A DNA stretch of 31,560 bases, taken from NCBI GenBank assembly GCA_023386455.1, contig JAEWJO010000691.1, forward strand, positions 1 through 31,560, in the 5' to 3' direction. Every line of letters begins with the position of its first letter. Position 1 is the stretch's first letter. Below the pieces are notes generated by a model. The model searched no databases and was not told the origin of the DNA. It saw only the letters and a program-made list of their open reading frames with translations. Source of the stretch: Pseudomonadota bacterium (GTDB lineage Bacteria; Myxococcota_A; Polyangia; Haliangiales; Haliangiaceae). The translations under genes and the position numbers were made by a program. This document shows, one piece after another, positions 1 to 7,442 of this stretch.

Positions 1-3
1 GTA

Positions 4-41
4 CGGAGCATGCGGCCGCGTTACAGTGGCCGCATGCTCCG
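4..41. repeat. Perfect 14-bp inverted repeat over the hydrolase start
   Basis: Positions 4-17 and 28-41 are perfect reverse complements (arms CGGAGCATGCGGCC and GGCCGCATGCTCCG) separated by 10 bases. Each arm contains an in-frame ATG (10 and 34) of the hydrolase gene. No T-run follows, so a simple intrinsic terminator is not indicated. In mRNA the hairpin would bury both candidate start codons; as DNA it could be an operator. The left context lies outside the window. Confidence 0.6.
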
Positions 42-1116
42 AGGTTGGTTGTTCCTGGTGGTTCTCGCGGCGTGCAGCGATTCGACGCCGCCGGACCGCA
101 CGGTCGAGAGTCCTGGCACGCACGCGGTCGGCACCGCGCGGTTCACGGTCCACGACGGCGCACGCAGCCGCGACCTCGTCGCGCAGGCGTGGTTTCCGAC
201 GGATGCAGCGGCGACCGAGACGCCGATCGAGATGCTCGAGATCGAGCCGCCTCGCGCGCGCTACGCGACCCTGCTCGCGGCCGCGCCGCCGGCGTGCCCG
301 TCGAAGACCCTGCCCGTCGCGCCCGACGCGTCGCCGTCGGCTGGCCCGTTCCCGCTGGTCCTGATCTCGCACTGTCACGCGTGCACGCGGCTGTCGAACG
401 CGACGACGGCGATCCGGCTCGCGAGTCACGGCTTCGTCGCCGTGTCCGTCGAGCACGCGGGCGACACGCTGTGGGAGAAGCTCGACGGCACCGAGGCACC
501 GATCGACAAAGAGGAGCTCGAGCTACGGACCGCGGACGTGCGCGCGACGCTCGACGCGATCGCTGCCGGTGGCACGCCGGTCGGGGCGATCGTCGATCTC
601 GCCCATGTCGGCGTCCTCGGCCACAGCATGGGCGCCGTCACCGCGGGCCGCGTCGCGCAGGTCGACTCGCGCATCGGCGCCTCGGCGGCGCTGTGCGCGC
701 CGATGGAGAATCCGCTCGTCCCCGGCGTGACGCTCGGCGAGCTCGACGTGCCGCTGATGTTCCTCGTCGCGAAGGAGGACAACAGCATCACCGAGTTCGG
801 CAACAAGTTCATCCGCGACAACTTCACGGCCGCGACCGTGCCCGCGTACAAGATCGAGGTTCCCGACGCGGGCCACTGGTCCGTCTCGGACCTCGACGGC
901 CTCGTCGATCTCTACAAGGCCGGCTGTGGCGACGCCGTCCGCCAGACCGACGGCGCGGACTTCACGTACCTCGATCCACCGACCGGTCGGGCGATTGCCG
1001 CGGCCTACGCGACCGCGTTCTTCAAGGCCACGCTTGCTGACGACGCGGGCGCGCGCGCCTACGTCGAGCACGCGAGCGACTCGTTCGGTGTGGCGCTCGA
1101 AGCGGCGCACCATTAG
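34..1116 (+). CDS. Alpha/beta-hydrolase lipoprotein (PAF-acetylhydrolase/dienelactone hydrolase-like)
   Basis: A 360-residue exported hydrolase. The N-terminus is a short lipoprotein signal with lipobox LAAC (lipidated Cys14), so the enzyme should sit on a membrane facing the periplasm. The nucleophile elbow GHSMG places the catalytic serine at residue 198. Asp249 (in AKEDN) and His281 (in DAGHW) are candidates for the rest of the triad. The segment SHGFVAVSVEHAGD around 131-144 is typical of the predicted dienelactone hydrolase/PAF-acetylhydrolase group, whose members hydrolyse esters; the substrate here is unknown. I prefer ATG 34 because the signal peptide then matches the 12-17 residue signals of the other lipoproteins in the window; ATG 10 would add eight residues. 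The 3' end overlaps the convergent next gene by 4 bp. Confidence 0.82.
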   Translation: MLRGWLFLVVLAACSDSTPPDRTVESPGTHAVGTARFTVHDGARSRDLVAQAWFPTDAAATETPIEMLEIEPPRARYATLLAAAPPACPSKTLPVAPDASPSAGPFPLVLISHCHACTRLSNATTAIRLASHGFVAVSVEHAGDTLWEKLDGTEAPIDKEELELRTADVRATLDAIAAGGTPVGAIVDLAHVGVLGHSMGAVTAGRVAQVDSRIGASAALCAPMENPLVPGVTLGELDVPLMFLVAKEDNSITEFGNKFIRDNFTAATVPAYKIEVPDAGHWSVSDLDGLVDLYKAGCGDAVRQTDGADFTYLDPPTGRAIAAAYATAFFKATLADDAGARAYVEHASDSFGVALEAAHH

Positions 1117-2033
1117 AGCTCGCCGGCGTAGAACCGCGCACCGACGAGCAACGACAGCGTGTCGCCCGGCTTGTTGGAGACGTCGGCACCGACCGAAGCT
1201 TGCAGGTCGAGCGCGTTCAGGACGTTGTAGACGATCGTGAGCGCGAGCGGCGTCTCGTCCTTGCCGATCAGCGCGTGCTCCGAGTCGTGTAGCCCGATGC
1301 GGCCGAGCTTGGTGTCGAGCTGCACGTAGACCAGCTCCGTCGGCTGCACGCCGACCGCGACCGGCAGCTGGACGAACGCCGGCTTCGCATCGTCGGCGTT
1401 GTCGGCGACCGAGAACGCGAGCTGCTGCGAGCCCGGCGTGCCGGAGATCAACGCGAGCCACGGCGTCACGTTGTACTGCGCGTGCAGACCGACCATCAGC
1501 GGCGTCGGCACCTCACCGAGCACGTCGTAGCCGGCGCGTGCGCGCGCGACCACCTCGAGCTTGCCGTCGACGGCACCGCGCAGCACGACGTAGCCCGCGT
1601 CTGCCGCGAGGCTGCCGCGCGGCTCGAGCTCGTGCGTCGCGAACGCGTAACCGACCTGCAGCTCGGCCTTGTCGGTGAAACCATAGCCGGCGATCGGCGC
1701 TCCGTACGTCGAGCTGAAGTCCTTGTTGCTCGTCGCGTCGGCGCCGAGTGCGGCGACGCCCTCGGGCAGCGTCAGCGGTCGCGCGATCACCGCGCGCGGG
1801 AAGCGCGGCGTCGCGAGCGGCTCCGAGGTCGACGTCACGGAGACGCCACCGCTCGCGGTGCTCGGCTCGGTGGGCGTCGTCGCGGCGACCGTCGTCGGCG
1901 GCTCGACCGCGGCAACGGTCGCGGGATCCGACGCGGGCGGATCGGGCTCGGCGGCGGCGGCATTGCCGACGAAGGCGGCGGTGGAGAGTGGTACTGCGAG
2001 AGAGGAAAGGAGGTAGCGGCGGACTCTCGTCAT
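1113..2033 (-). CDS. Predicted outer-membrane beta-barrel-like protein, unknown function
   Basis: A 306-residue exported protein. ATG 2033 begins a classical signal peptide with a basic start (MTRVRR), a hydrophobic core and a likely cleavage site after the NAAAA run near residue 28. Residues 30-75 are low-complexity Pro/Thr/Ala/Ser, probably a flexible linker. From about residue 90 to the end the sequence alternates polar and hydrophobic residues with frequent Gly and Tyr, as in beta-barrel outer-membrane proteins. The C-terminus is Leu rather than the usual aromatic residue. An in-frame start 25 codons upstream would put a non-signal sequence in front and is less likely. It is the last gene of a minus-strand run and overlaps the hydrolase stop. 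I do not recognise the family, so the barrel assignment is inference. Confidence 0.7.
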   Translation of the reverse strand: MTRVRRYLLSSLAVPLSTAAFVGNAAAAEPDPPASDPATVAAVEPPTTVAATTPTEPSTASGGVSVTSTSEPLATPRFPRAVIARPLTLPEGVAALGADATSNKDFSSTYGAPIAGYGFTDKAELQVGYAFATHELEPRGSLAADAGYVVLRGAVDGKLEVVARARAGYDVLGEVPTPLMVGLHAQYNVTPWLALISGTPGSQQLAFSVADNADDAKPAFVQLPVAVGVQPTELVYVQLDTKLGRIGLHDSEHALIGKDETPLALTIVYNVLNALDLQASVGADVSNKPGDTLSLLVGARFYAGEL

Positions 2034-2109
2034 GCCCGCCAGCGTGGCCGGGCAGCGATTTCGTGAACGTTGCTTACGCGTATACCTTTCGTGTTTCGCA
2101 ACGAGCACG

Positions 2110-2126
2110 ACGCCGCGTCACGGCGT
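2110..2126 (-). terminator. Short GC-rich hairpin after the lipocalin-like gene
   Basis: ACGCCG (2110-2115) and CGGCGT (2121-2126) form a 6-bp perfect stem with a 5-base loop, just past the stop of the minus-strand gene at 2137. There is no U-tract, so this is at best a weak or factor-dependent terminator. The rest of the gap to 2034 shows nothing clear beyond an AT-richer TATACG stretch near 2090 that could be a -10 box for the 2033 gene. Confidence 0.25.
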
Positions 2127-2136
2127 GGATGTGCGT

Positions 2137-2649
2137 TCAGCTCGCGGTCTTGTCGCAGGTCTTGCGGAACGTCGTGTGCCACCCCGACGGCGTCTGCACC
2201 TCTGCGCGATGTGCGTAGCGGCTGCTCGAAATCCGAGTGAACACCATGCGCTCCGGATCCGATGTCGGGTGATCGTCGACGAACGTCATCTCGTCACCGT
2301 GCCAGCCGTCCGAGGACAGCGAGCCCCACGCGCCACCACCGGTCGCCCATACGTGATGGTACCGACGATCGGCGGGGCTGTATCCCTTGAGCTCGGTGGT
2401 CACCGGCGCACCGTCCTTGGCGACGACCACCGACAACCACGAACCGTCGAGCAGCGGCTCGACATCGATCGCGAGCGGGTACTCGGCGACGACGCGATCC
2501 TTGTCGTCGAGCTCCGCGCCGCGACACGACCAGTGGCCGACGTAGAACGAGAACGACGTCATGTCGGCGTTGACCGCCGGATGCACCGGTGCTGTCGTCG
2601 AGTGCGCACAACCGAGACCGGCGATCAGCCACAGCGCGTGCTTGGTCAT
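2137..2649 (-). CDS. Lipocalin-like (DUF1579-like) secreted protein
   Basis: A 170-residue small exported protein. It starts at ATG 2649 with a hydrophobic leader ending LIAGLGC; the Cys looks like a lipidation site but the lipobox is not canonical (Gly at -3). The mature part opens with FYVGHWSCRG, resembling the start of DUF1579/lipocalin-like proteins (FL.G.W.C.G), and has the alternating beta pattern and conserved Trp residues of that fold, ending in TFRKTC. These proteins are thought to bind small hydrophobic ligands; the ligand here is unknown. It lies 29 bp downstream of the crotonase gene on the same strand and may be co-transcribed with it. Confidence 0.68.
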   Translation of the reverse strand: MTKHALWLIAGLGCAHSTTAPVHPAVNADMTSFSFYVGHWSCRGAELDDKDRVVAEYPLAIDVEPLLDGSWLSVVVAKDGAPVTTELKGYSPADRRYHHVWATGGGAWGSLSSDGWHGDEMTFVDDHPTSDPERMVFTRISSSRYAHRAEVQTPSGWHTTFRKTCDKTAS

Positions 2650-2678
2650 CGCGCGGTCAACAGACGCGTGCGGTGCGG

Positions 2679-3470
2679 CTATTCCGCGGCGGCGATCTGC
2701 GCCTTGATGAACGCGAGGCCCGCGGGGAACCGCGTCATCAGATCCGGCTGCGCCATGAGTGCCTCCTGGACGACGCCCTCGAGGCGGAAGCTCGTCGCAC
2801 CCCCGGTCTCCGCCGACGCCTGGCACAGCGTCTTCGCGAGACCGAGCGCCGCCGGCGACAGTCCGGCGAGGTGGTTCGCGCGCGTGCCGATGCGCGCGGC
2901 GAAGTCGTCGGCCGCGCTCACGACCTCGTGCACGAGGCCGTAACGCTCCGCGGTCCGCGCCTTGACGAGCCGGCCGGTCAGGATCAGCTCGCGCGCGCGC
3001 GGCTCGCCGGCGGCGCGCACGAGGCGCGTCGTCCCGCCGACGTCGGGCACGATCCCGAACGCGATCTCCGGCAGGCCGACGATGCAGTCCTCCGTCGCGA
3101 TCCGGATGTCGGCGGCGAGCGCGAGCTCGTACGCCATGCCGAGGCACATGCCGTGGAGCGCCGCGATCACCGGCTGCTGCAGCCGCGTGATCTTGTGGAA
3201 CGTGTCCTGGAGCTGATGATGGACGTGCGCGAACGGCTGCGTGCGCGACGTCTGCAGCACCTCGGTGAGCAGCGTGTGATCGATGCCGCTCGAGAACACC
3301 GGGCCAGCGCCGCGCAGGACGACGACGCGGATGCTGCGGTCGGCGGCGATCGTGTCGAGTGCAGCGCCGAGCTCCTTGACGAGCTCGGCATCCATCGCGT
3401 TGCGCTTGTCGGCGCGATCGAGCCAGAGGGTCGCGATCGCGTCAGTTCGCTCGAGTCGGGTCCGCGTCAT
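2679..3470 (-). CDS. Crotonase-family enoyl-CoA hydratase/isomerase
   Basis: A 263-residue full-length crotonase-fold enzyme, cytosolic, acting on acyl-CoA thioesters. Oxyanion-hole segments are FSSGID (59-64) and HGMCLGMAYELA (106-117). Acidic residues lie at Glu115 (position of the first hydratase Glu), Glu135 (LPEI) and Asp143 (VPDVGG). The two glutamates fit a 2-enoyl-CoA hydratase. However SGID together with Glu135 and Asp143 also resembles the delta3,5-delta2,4-dienoyl-CoA isomerase arrangement, in which the first residue is normally Asp. The exact reaction is therefore open. The ATG overlaps the end of the hybrid kinase gene by 29 bp on the same strand, suggesting co-transcription. No other fatty-acid degradation gene is visible in the window. 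Confidence 0.88.
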   Translation of the reverse strand: MTRTRLERTDAIATLWLDRADKRNAMDAELVKELGAALDTIAADRSIRVVVLRGAGPVFSSGIDHTLLTEVLQTSRTQPFAHVHHQLQDTFHKITRLQQPVIAALHGMCLGMAYELALAADIRIATEDCIVGLPEIAFGIVPDVGGTTRLVRAAGEPRARELILTGRLVKARTAERYGLVHEVVSAADDFAARIGTRANHLAGLSPAALGLAKTLCQASAETGGATSFRLEGVVQEALMAQPDLMTRFPAGLAFIKAQIAAAE

Positions 3471-5178
3471 GCGCCGACTGTACGCGAGGCAGCGGCTGCG
3501 AGGGGCCGCCGAGCTCGAGCAGACGCGCGACCTCGCTCGCGAGAGCGCTCGCCGCGAAAGGCTTCTCGAGCAGCGCGGCGCCCTCGGCCGTCAGTGACTG
3601 GGCTTCCTCGTCGTCGGCATACCCGGTCGCGACGAGGACGGGCACGTCGCTCGTCTTGCGCAGCTCGTGGAAGAACTCCCGACCGCCCATCACCGGCATC
3701 CCCATGTCGAGCACGACGAGGCCGATTCGCTCGCGGTGCTCGGCGAACACGCGCAGACCTTCCTGGCCGTTCTGCGCGGACAGGACGTCGTAGCCGCGGC
3801 GGCCGAGCAGCCGCATCGTCGACGTCCGCACGGCCTCCTCGTCGTCGATCACGAGGATCGTCGTTCGCCGCGCCGCCTGGTTCGCGTCCGGCTTCGTGGC
3901 GTCGACGGGCGTCGAGTCGACCGCCGGCAGGTGAATCGTGAACGTCGCGCCCTGCCCCGGCTCGGACACGACATCGACGCTGCCGCCGTGGTTCTGGACG
4001 ATGCCCCCCACCGTCGAGAGACCGAGGCCGGTGCCGCGGCCGCGCGGCTTCGTCGTGAAGAACGGCTCGAACACGCGAAGGCGCGTCGCCGCGTCCATGC
4101 CGCAGCCGTCGTCGCGGATCGCGATTCGCACGTAGGTGCCCGCCGGAAGATCGAGCACCGAGTCCTCGGGCACGTCGATCCGCGTCGACGTGATGTTCAG
4201 CGTCCCCTTGCCGTTCATCGCATCGGCCGCGTTGAGGCCGAGGTTGATGATCACCTGGTGGAGCTGTGCAGCGTCGCCGGCGACGTGAACGCGGGCGTCG
4301 AGTGTGCTGCGGATCTCGATCGACTTCGGCAGCGTGCGCGCCAGGATGGGCACGATCTCGCGCAGCGTCGCATCCAGATCGATCACCTGCTTGCGGTACT
4401 GGCCGCGACGCGAGAACGCGAGCAGCCCGCGCGTCAGCTCGGCGCCGCGATTCGCCTGCGCGATGATGCGATCGATGTCCGCGTGCCCGGCGTCCTCCGG
4501 AACCTGATCGCGCAGCAGGTCGGCGAAGCTCGCGATCGACGCCAGGATGTTGTTCATGTCGTGTGCGAGGCCAGCGGCGAGCGTGCCACTCGCTTCCATC
4601 CGCTGGGCGTGCATCAGCTGCTCGCGCTGGTCGGCGACGCGGAGGAGTGCGTCACGGTGCAGGCGTTGGAACAGGACCGCGAAGATCTGCGCGAGCAGCA
4701 TCGCACTCGCGTACATCCCGATCTCGCCTCCCTGCCGGAGGATGACCGGGATCCACACGAGGTCGAGCGCGAGAAGCAGGAGCACGACGACCCGCGTCTG
4801 CAGCAGCACGGCAGCGCAGACCACCTCGATGAGGATGATCGGCGTGACCCTCCCGATATCGGTCAGCGTTCCCGACAGGATCGTTCCGAAGGTCGCGATG
4901 CCCCACAGCGCCGCCATCATCGGATGGCCCCAGTGAGCGGCGACGCGCTCGCGCCGCATCGCGACGTTCATCGCTACGAGCACACCGAGCGCGACCACGT
5001 TCCACAGCACGACCGGCCACGTGAGCGGCACGCCGAGTGGCTCGCTCGCCACGAACGCCGCGAGGATCCCGAGCGTCACGAACGGAGCGATCCGCCGCGC
5101 GCGATCGAGCGCGACCGTCGCCAGGACGTCGGGCTTGTCGCGCTCGCAGGGCATGTCTGCACCCGTGAATCGGCCCAC
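3442..5178 (-). CDS. Hybrid sensor histidine kinase with C-terminal receiver
   Basis: Up to 578 residues, numbered here from the GTG at 5178; an ATG eight codons later (5154) is an equally good start and neither has a strong ribosome site. Residues 30-172 contain about six hydrophobic helices with little periplasmic sequence, a membrane-embedded sensor type. The dimerisation/phosphoacceptor motif GLAHDMNN gives His206. The ATPase domain has an N-box around HQVIINLGLNAAD (307-319), DDGCGMD (356-362) and GRGTGLGLS (380-388). The receiver (439-550) has the acidic pair Asp445/446, phospho-Asp491, Thr518 and Lys539, so all catalytic residues are present. It probably passes phosphate internally and then to an unlinked partner, since no cognate regulator lies beside it. 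Its stop is inside the crotonase gene. Confidence 0.9.
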   Translation of the reverse strand: MGRFTGADMPCERDKPDVLATVALDRARRIAPFVTLGILAAFVASEPLGVPLTWPVVLWNVVALGVLVAMNVAMRRERVAAHWGHPMMAALWGIATFGTILSGTLTDIGRVTPIILIEVVCAAVLLQTRVVVLLLLALDLVWIPVILRQGGEIGMYASAMLLAQIFAVLFQRLHRDALLRVADQREQLMHAQRMEASGTLAAGLAHDMNNILASIASFADLLRDQVPEDAGHADIDRIIAQANRGAELTRGLLAFSRRGQYRKQVIDLDATLREIVPILARTLPKSIEIRSTLDARVHVAGDAAQLHQVIINLGLNAADAMNGKGTLNITSTRIDVPEDSVLDLPAGTYVRIAIRDDGCGMDAATRLRVFEPFFTTKPRGRGTGLGLSTVGGIVQNHGGSVDVVSEPGQGATFTIHLPAVDSTPVDATKPDANQAARRTTILVIDDEEAVRTSTMRLLGRRGYDVLSAQNGQEGLRVFAEHRERIGLVVLDMGMPVMGGREFFHELRKTSDVPVLVATGYADDEEAQSLTAEGAALLEKPFAASALASEVARLLELGGPSQPLPRVQSAHDADPTRAN

Positions 5179-5216
5179 CGCTCAATCATTTGTAGCTCCC
5201 ACGGGTTAGGCGGTGG
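5161..5216. repeat. Two interleaved inverted repeats at the kinase 5' end
   Basis: Arms ACCCGTG (5161-5167) and CACGGGT (5200-5206) pair, and CCACCGC (5175-5181) pairs with GCGGTGG (5210-5216). The order A-B-A'-B' is that of an H-type pseudoknot if transcribed on the minus strand, and the B arm covers the GTG at 5178. It may also be a pair of overlapping operators. All matches are perfect 7-mers, so some chance contribution is possible. The remaining divergent gap (5217-5312) shows no convincing promoter. Confidence 0.4.
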
Positions 5217-5312
5217 TGAGCGACGCAACTGCCCGAGATCAGGCACCTGAAAAAACCGCACCGACGTGGGCGTTTCTGTGCGACCACCGCGCACCGAAAG
5301 GCTCGTACTCCC

Positions 5313-6527
5313 ATGAAGCGTCTCGCCTGTGTCCTCGGTCTCGTCGCGTGTGGTCACTCCTCGGGCGGAGGCCCGATGGACACTCCCGATGCGGCGACCG
5401 GGTCCGGGGGCCAGGTCGACGCCGCGGTCGAGACCGACGCCGCGGTGATGCCGCCGTCGAGCTTTGGCTTCGACGGTGCCGAGCTCGCGATCTGCACCGG
5501 CGCCTATCACGCCCCGACGATGGTGCTCGGCGAGGACCGGCTCGTCGTCGGCTGCATGCCGAACGGCTCGCAGAACACGACGCCGATCGTGAAGTTCATG
5601 AAGCAGGACGGCACGGCGCTCGGCCAGGTCTCGCTGCTGACGTCCGACGGCTACTACTACAAGGAGACGCGGCTCTCGCACCACGACGGCAAGTTCCAGG
5701 CGCTCTACGAGTACAACTGCGACGACAACGGCAGCTGGCTCGTCGGCTGGGGCTGGGGCTGCATCGAGCTGCGCGAGCTCGACGACACCGGCGATCAGAT
5801 CACCGCGATCCAGTTCGGCGAGACCGGGCACAACGGCCACCCGGTGCTCGACGCCCAGGGCAGCGAGCTCGGCGTCGGCTGGGTCAGCTACGACGACGCG
5901 TACTTCCGCCGCCTGAATGCGGCGCGCGAGCTGCCCGGTGGTCGCGGCGCGAACGTGCTGCTCGGCGCCGATCCACTGCAGAGCGATGCACGCTCCGCCG
6001 CGCGCACGCAGATCGTGTCTGACGGCGCCGGGTACGGCGTGTTCACGATCATCGGCTCGCACATGTACTTCTCGCGTATCGAGGCGGCCGATCACGTCGC
6101 GGTGGCGATGAAGGATCTCGGCAGCGCGTACTCGCAGACGTTCAGCGGCGAATTCGCGGCGGTCGCCGGTCCCGGCGGCACGTACGTCGTCGCGTACGAC
6201 GACATGACGTCGGTGAGGCTCGTCAACTTCGATCGCAACGGTGATGTGGTGAAGTCCGTCGTCGCGCAGGCCGGCGCGTACACGGCGCCGCAGCTCGTCG
6301 CATCGGGTGGCCGCTACTACGTCGTCACCGAGGACGCGGGCGGCCGCGGCTACATCACCGTGTTCGATGCCAGCCTGACGAAGGTCGGCGACGGCCTGAT
6401 CGGCGGCGGGCTCGGACGCATCATGACGCACCCGACGCTCGCGGTCGACGGCACGACCTGGATGGTCGCGTACCAGAACCAGCAAGGCGGCAACGTGATC
6501 GTGCAGAAGCTCGCCCCGATGCCATGA
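5313..6527 (+). CDS. Lipoprotein of unknown function, beta-propeller-like
   Basis: A 404-residue lipoprotein. The signal MKRLACVLGLVAC ends in lipobox LVAC with lipidated Cys13, followed by a Gly/Asp/Ala-rich linker to about residue 45. The rest is a series of short beta-strand units with recurring patterns such as AP.MV..., GG.YYVVTED, DG..WMVAYQ and GPGGTYVVAYDD. This resembles a propeller of the kind seen in many secreted myxobacterial proteins, but I cannot count blades reliably. No catalytic motif is visible and I do not recognise a named family. It precedes the pseudouridine synthase by only 7 bp on the same strand, although the two functions seem unrelated. Confidence 0.72.
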   Translation: MKRLACVLGLVACGHSSGGGPMDTPDAATGSGGQVDAAVETDAAVMPPSSFGFDGAELAICTGAYHAPTMVLGEDRLVVGCMPNGSQNTTPIVKFMKQDGTALGQVSLLTSDGYYYKETRLSHHDGKFQALYEYNCDDNGSWLVGWGWGCIELRELDDTGDQITAIQFGETGHNGHPVLDAQGSELGVGWVSYDDAYFRRLNAARELPGGRGANVLLGADPLQSDARSAARTQIVSDGAGYGVFTIIGSHMYFSRIEAADHVAVAMKDLGSAYSQTFSGEFAAVAGPGGTYVVAYDDMTSVRLVNFDRNGDVVKSVVAQAGAYTAPQLVASGGRYYVVTEDAGGRGYITVFDASLTKVGDGLIGGGLGRIMTHPTLAVDGTTWMVAYQNQQGGNVIVQKLAPMP

Positions 6528-6534
6528 TGCGCGA

Positions 6535-7377
6535 GTGAGGCTCGTCGACCACGCGAAGGCGCATCTCGTCGTCGTCCCGGTCCGCGAGGTCGGCGAGCTG
6601 ATCAAGCGCGGCGCGATCCGCATCGACGGCCGGGTCGGCCGGATCGACGATCCGGTGCCCGCGGGCGCGCACGTCACCGCCGAGGCGCTCGAGGACCTCG
6701 CGATCCGTCCCGAGGACGTGACGCTCGCGGTCGCGCTCGAGGACGACGATCTGATCGTCGTCGACAAGCCGGCCGGCATGCACGTCCATCCGCTCGGCCC
6801 GCACCGCACGGGCACGCTGCTGAACGCGCTGCTCTGGCACGCCGGCGCACGCCCCGACCGGCCGTGGGCGGCGTGGCGACCTTCGCCGCTGCACCGCCTC
6901 GATCGCGCCGCGCGCGGGCTCGTCGCGTTCGCGAAGACAGCGCACGTCCACGACGTCATGCGCCGCATGTTCGAGGGGCACGCGATCGCGCGCCGCTACC
7001 ACGCGACCGTCGCCGGCGTGCTGGCGGATGATCGCGGCACGATCGACGCGCCGCTCGGCCGCGATCCGGCCTGTGACTACCGGCGCGCGGTCGTACCGAT
7101 CGAGCGAGGCGGCCAGCGCGCCGTCACGCACTGGTCGGTCGTCGCGCGCCACGGCGATCGCACCGAGGTCGAGCTCGTCCTCGAGACCGGCCGGACTCAT
7201 CAGATCCGGGCGCACCTCGCGGCGATCGGCCATCCGATCATCGGTGATGCGCTGTACATGCAAAATGCCGGGTCATCAGCGGACGCCGCATCCGCGATCG
7301 ATCTCCACGCCGTCGAGCTGCGTTTTCGCCATCCCGGGACGGGTGTCGAGATCCTTTGCAGGTCGACGATCGCCTGA
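6535..7377 (+). CDS. RluA-family pseudouridine synthase
   Basis: A 280-residue RNA pseudouridine synthase that isomerises a uridine in rRNA or tRNA; the target position is not deducible. Residues 1-50 resemble an S4 RNA-binding domain (ELIKRGAIRIDG). The catalytic domain begins near LIVVDKPAGMHVHP (73-86). The active-site loop is HRLDRAARG (120-128) with catalytic Asp123; the usual family loop is HRLDR.TSG, so the Thr-Ser pair is replaced by Ala-Arg. The C-terminal part has ETGRTHQIRAHL and GHPIIGDALY, both diagnostic of the RluA group. The start is GTG 6535, 7 bp after the lipoprotein stop, with no obvious Shine-Dalgarno sequence. Confidence 0.9.
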   Translation: MRLVDHAKAHLVVVPVREVGELIKRGAIRIDGRVGRIDDPVPAGAHVTAEALEDLAIRPEDVTLAVALEDDDLIVVDKPAGMHVHPLGPHRTGTLLNALLWHAGARPDRPWAAWRPSPLHRLDRAARGLVAFAKTAHVHDVMRRMFEGHAIARRYHATVAGVLADDRGTIDAPLGRDPACDYRRAVVPIERGGQRAVTHWSVVARHGDRTEVELVLETGRTHQIRAHLAAIGHPIIGDALYMQNAGSSADAASAIDLHAVELRFRHPGTGVEILCRSTIA

Positions 7378-7442
7378 AATCCGCAACCGCGTCGGCGTTC
7401 GGTTAACACGGCGCCAAACCGCGCGTGCTATTTCAGGTGCCG

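Noticed and set aside
7403..7434. TTAACA followed by TATTTC upstream of the ABC genes as a sigma70 promoter
   Set aside because: The spacing is 20 bp (or 18 to a three-of-six -10 box), too poor to support.
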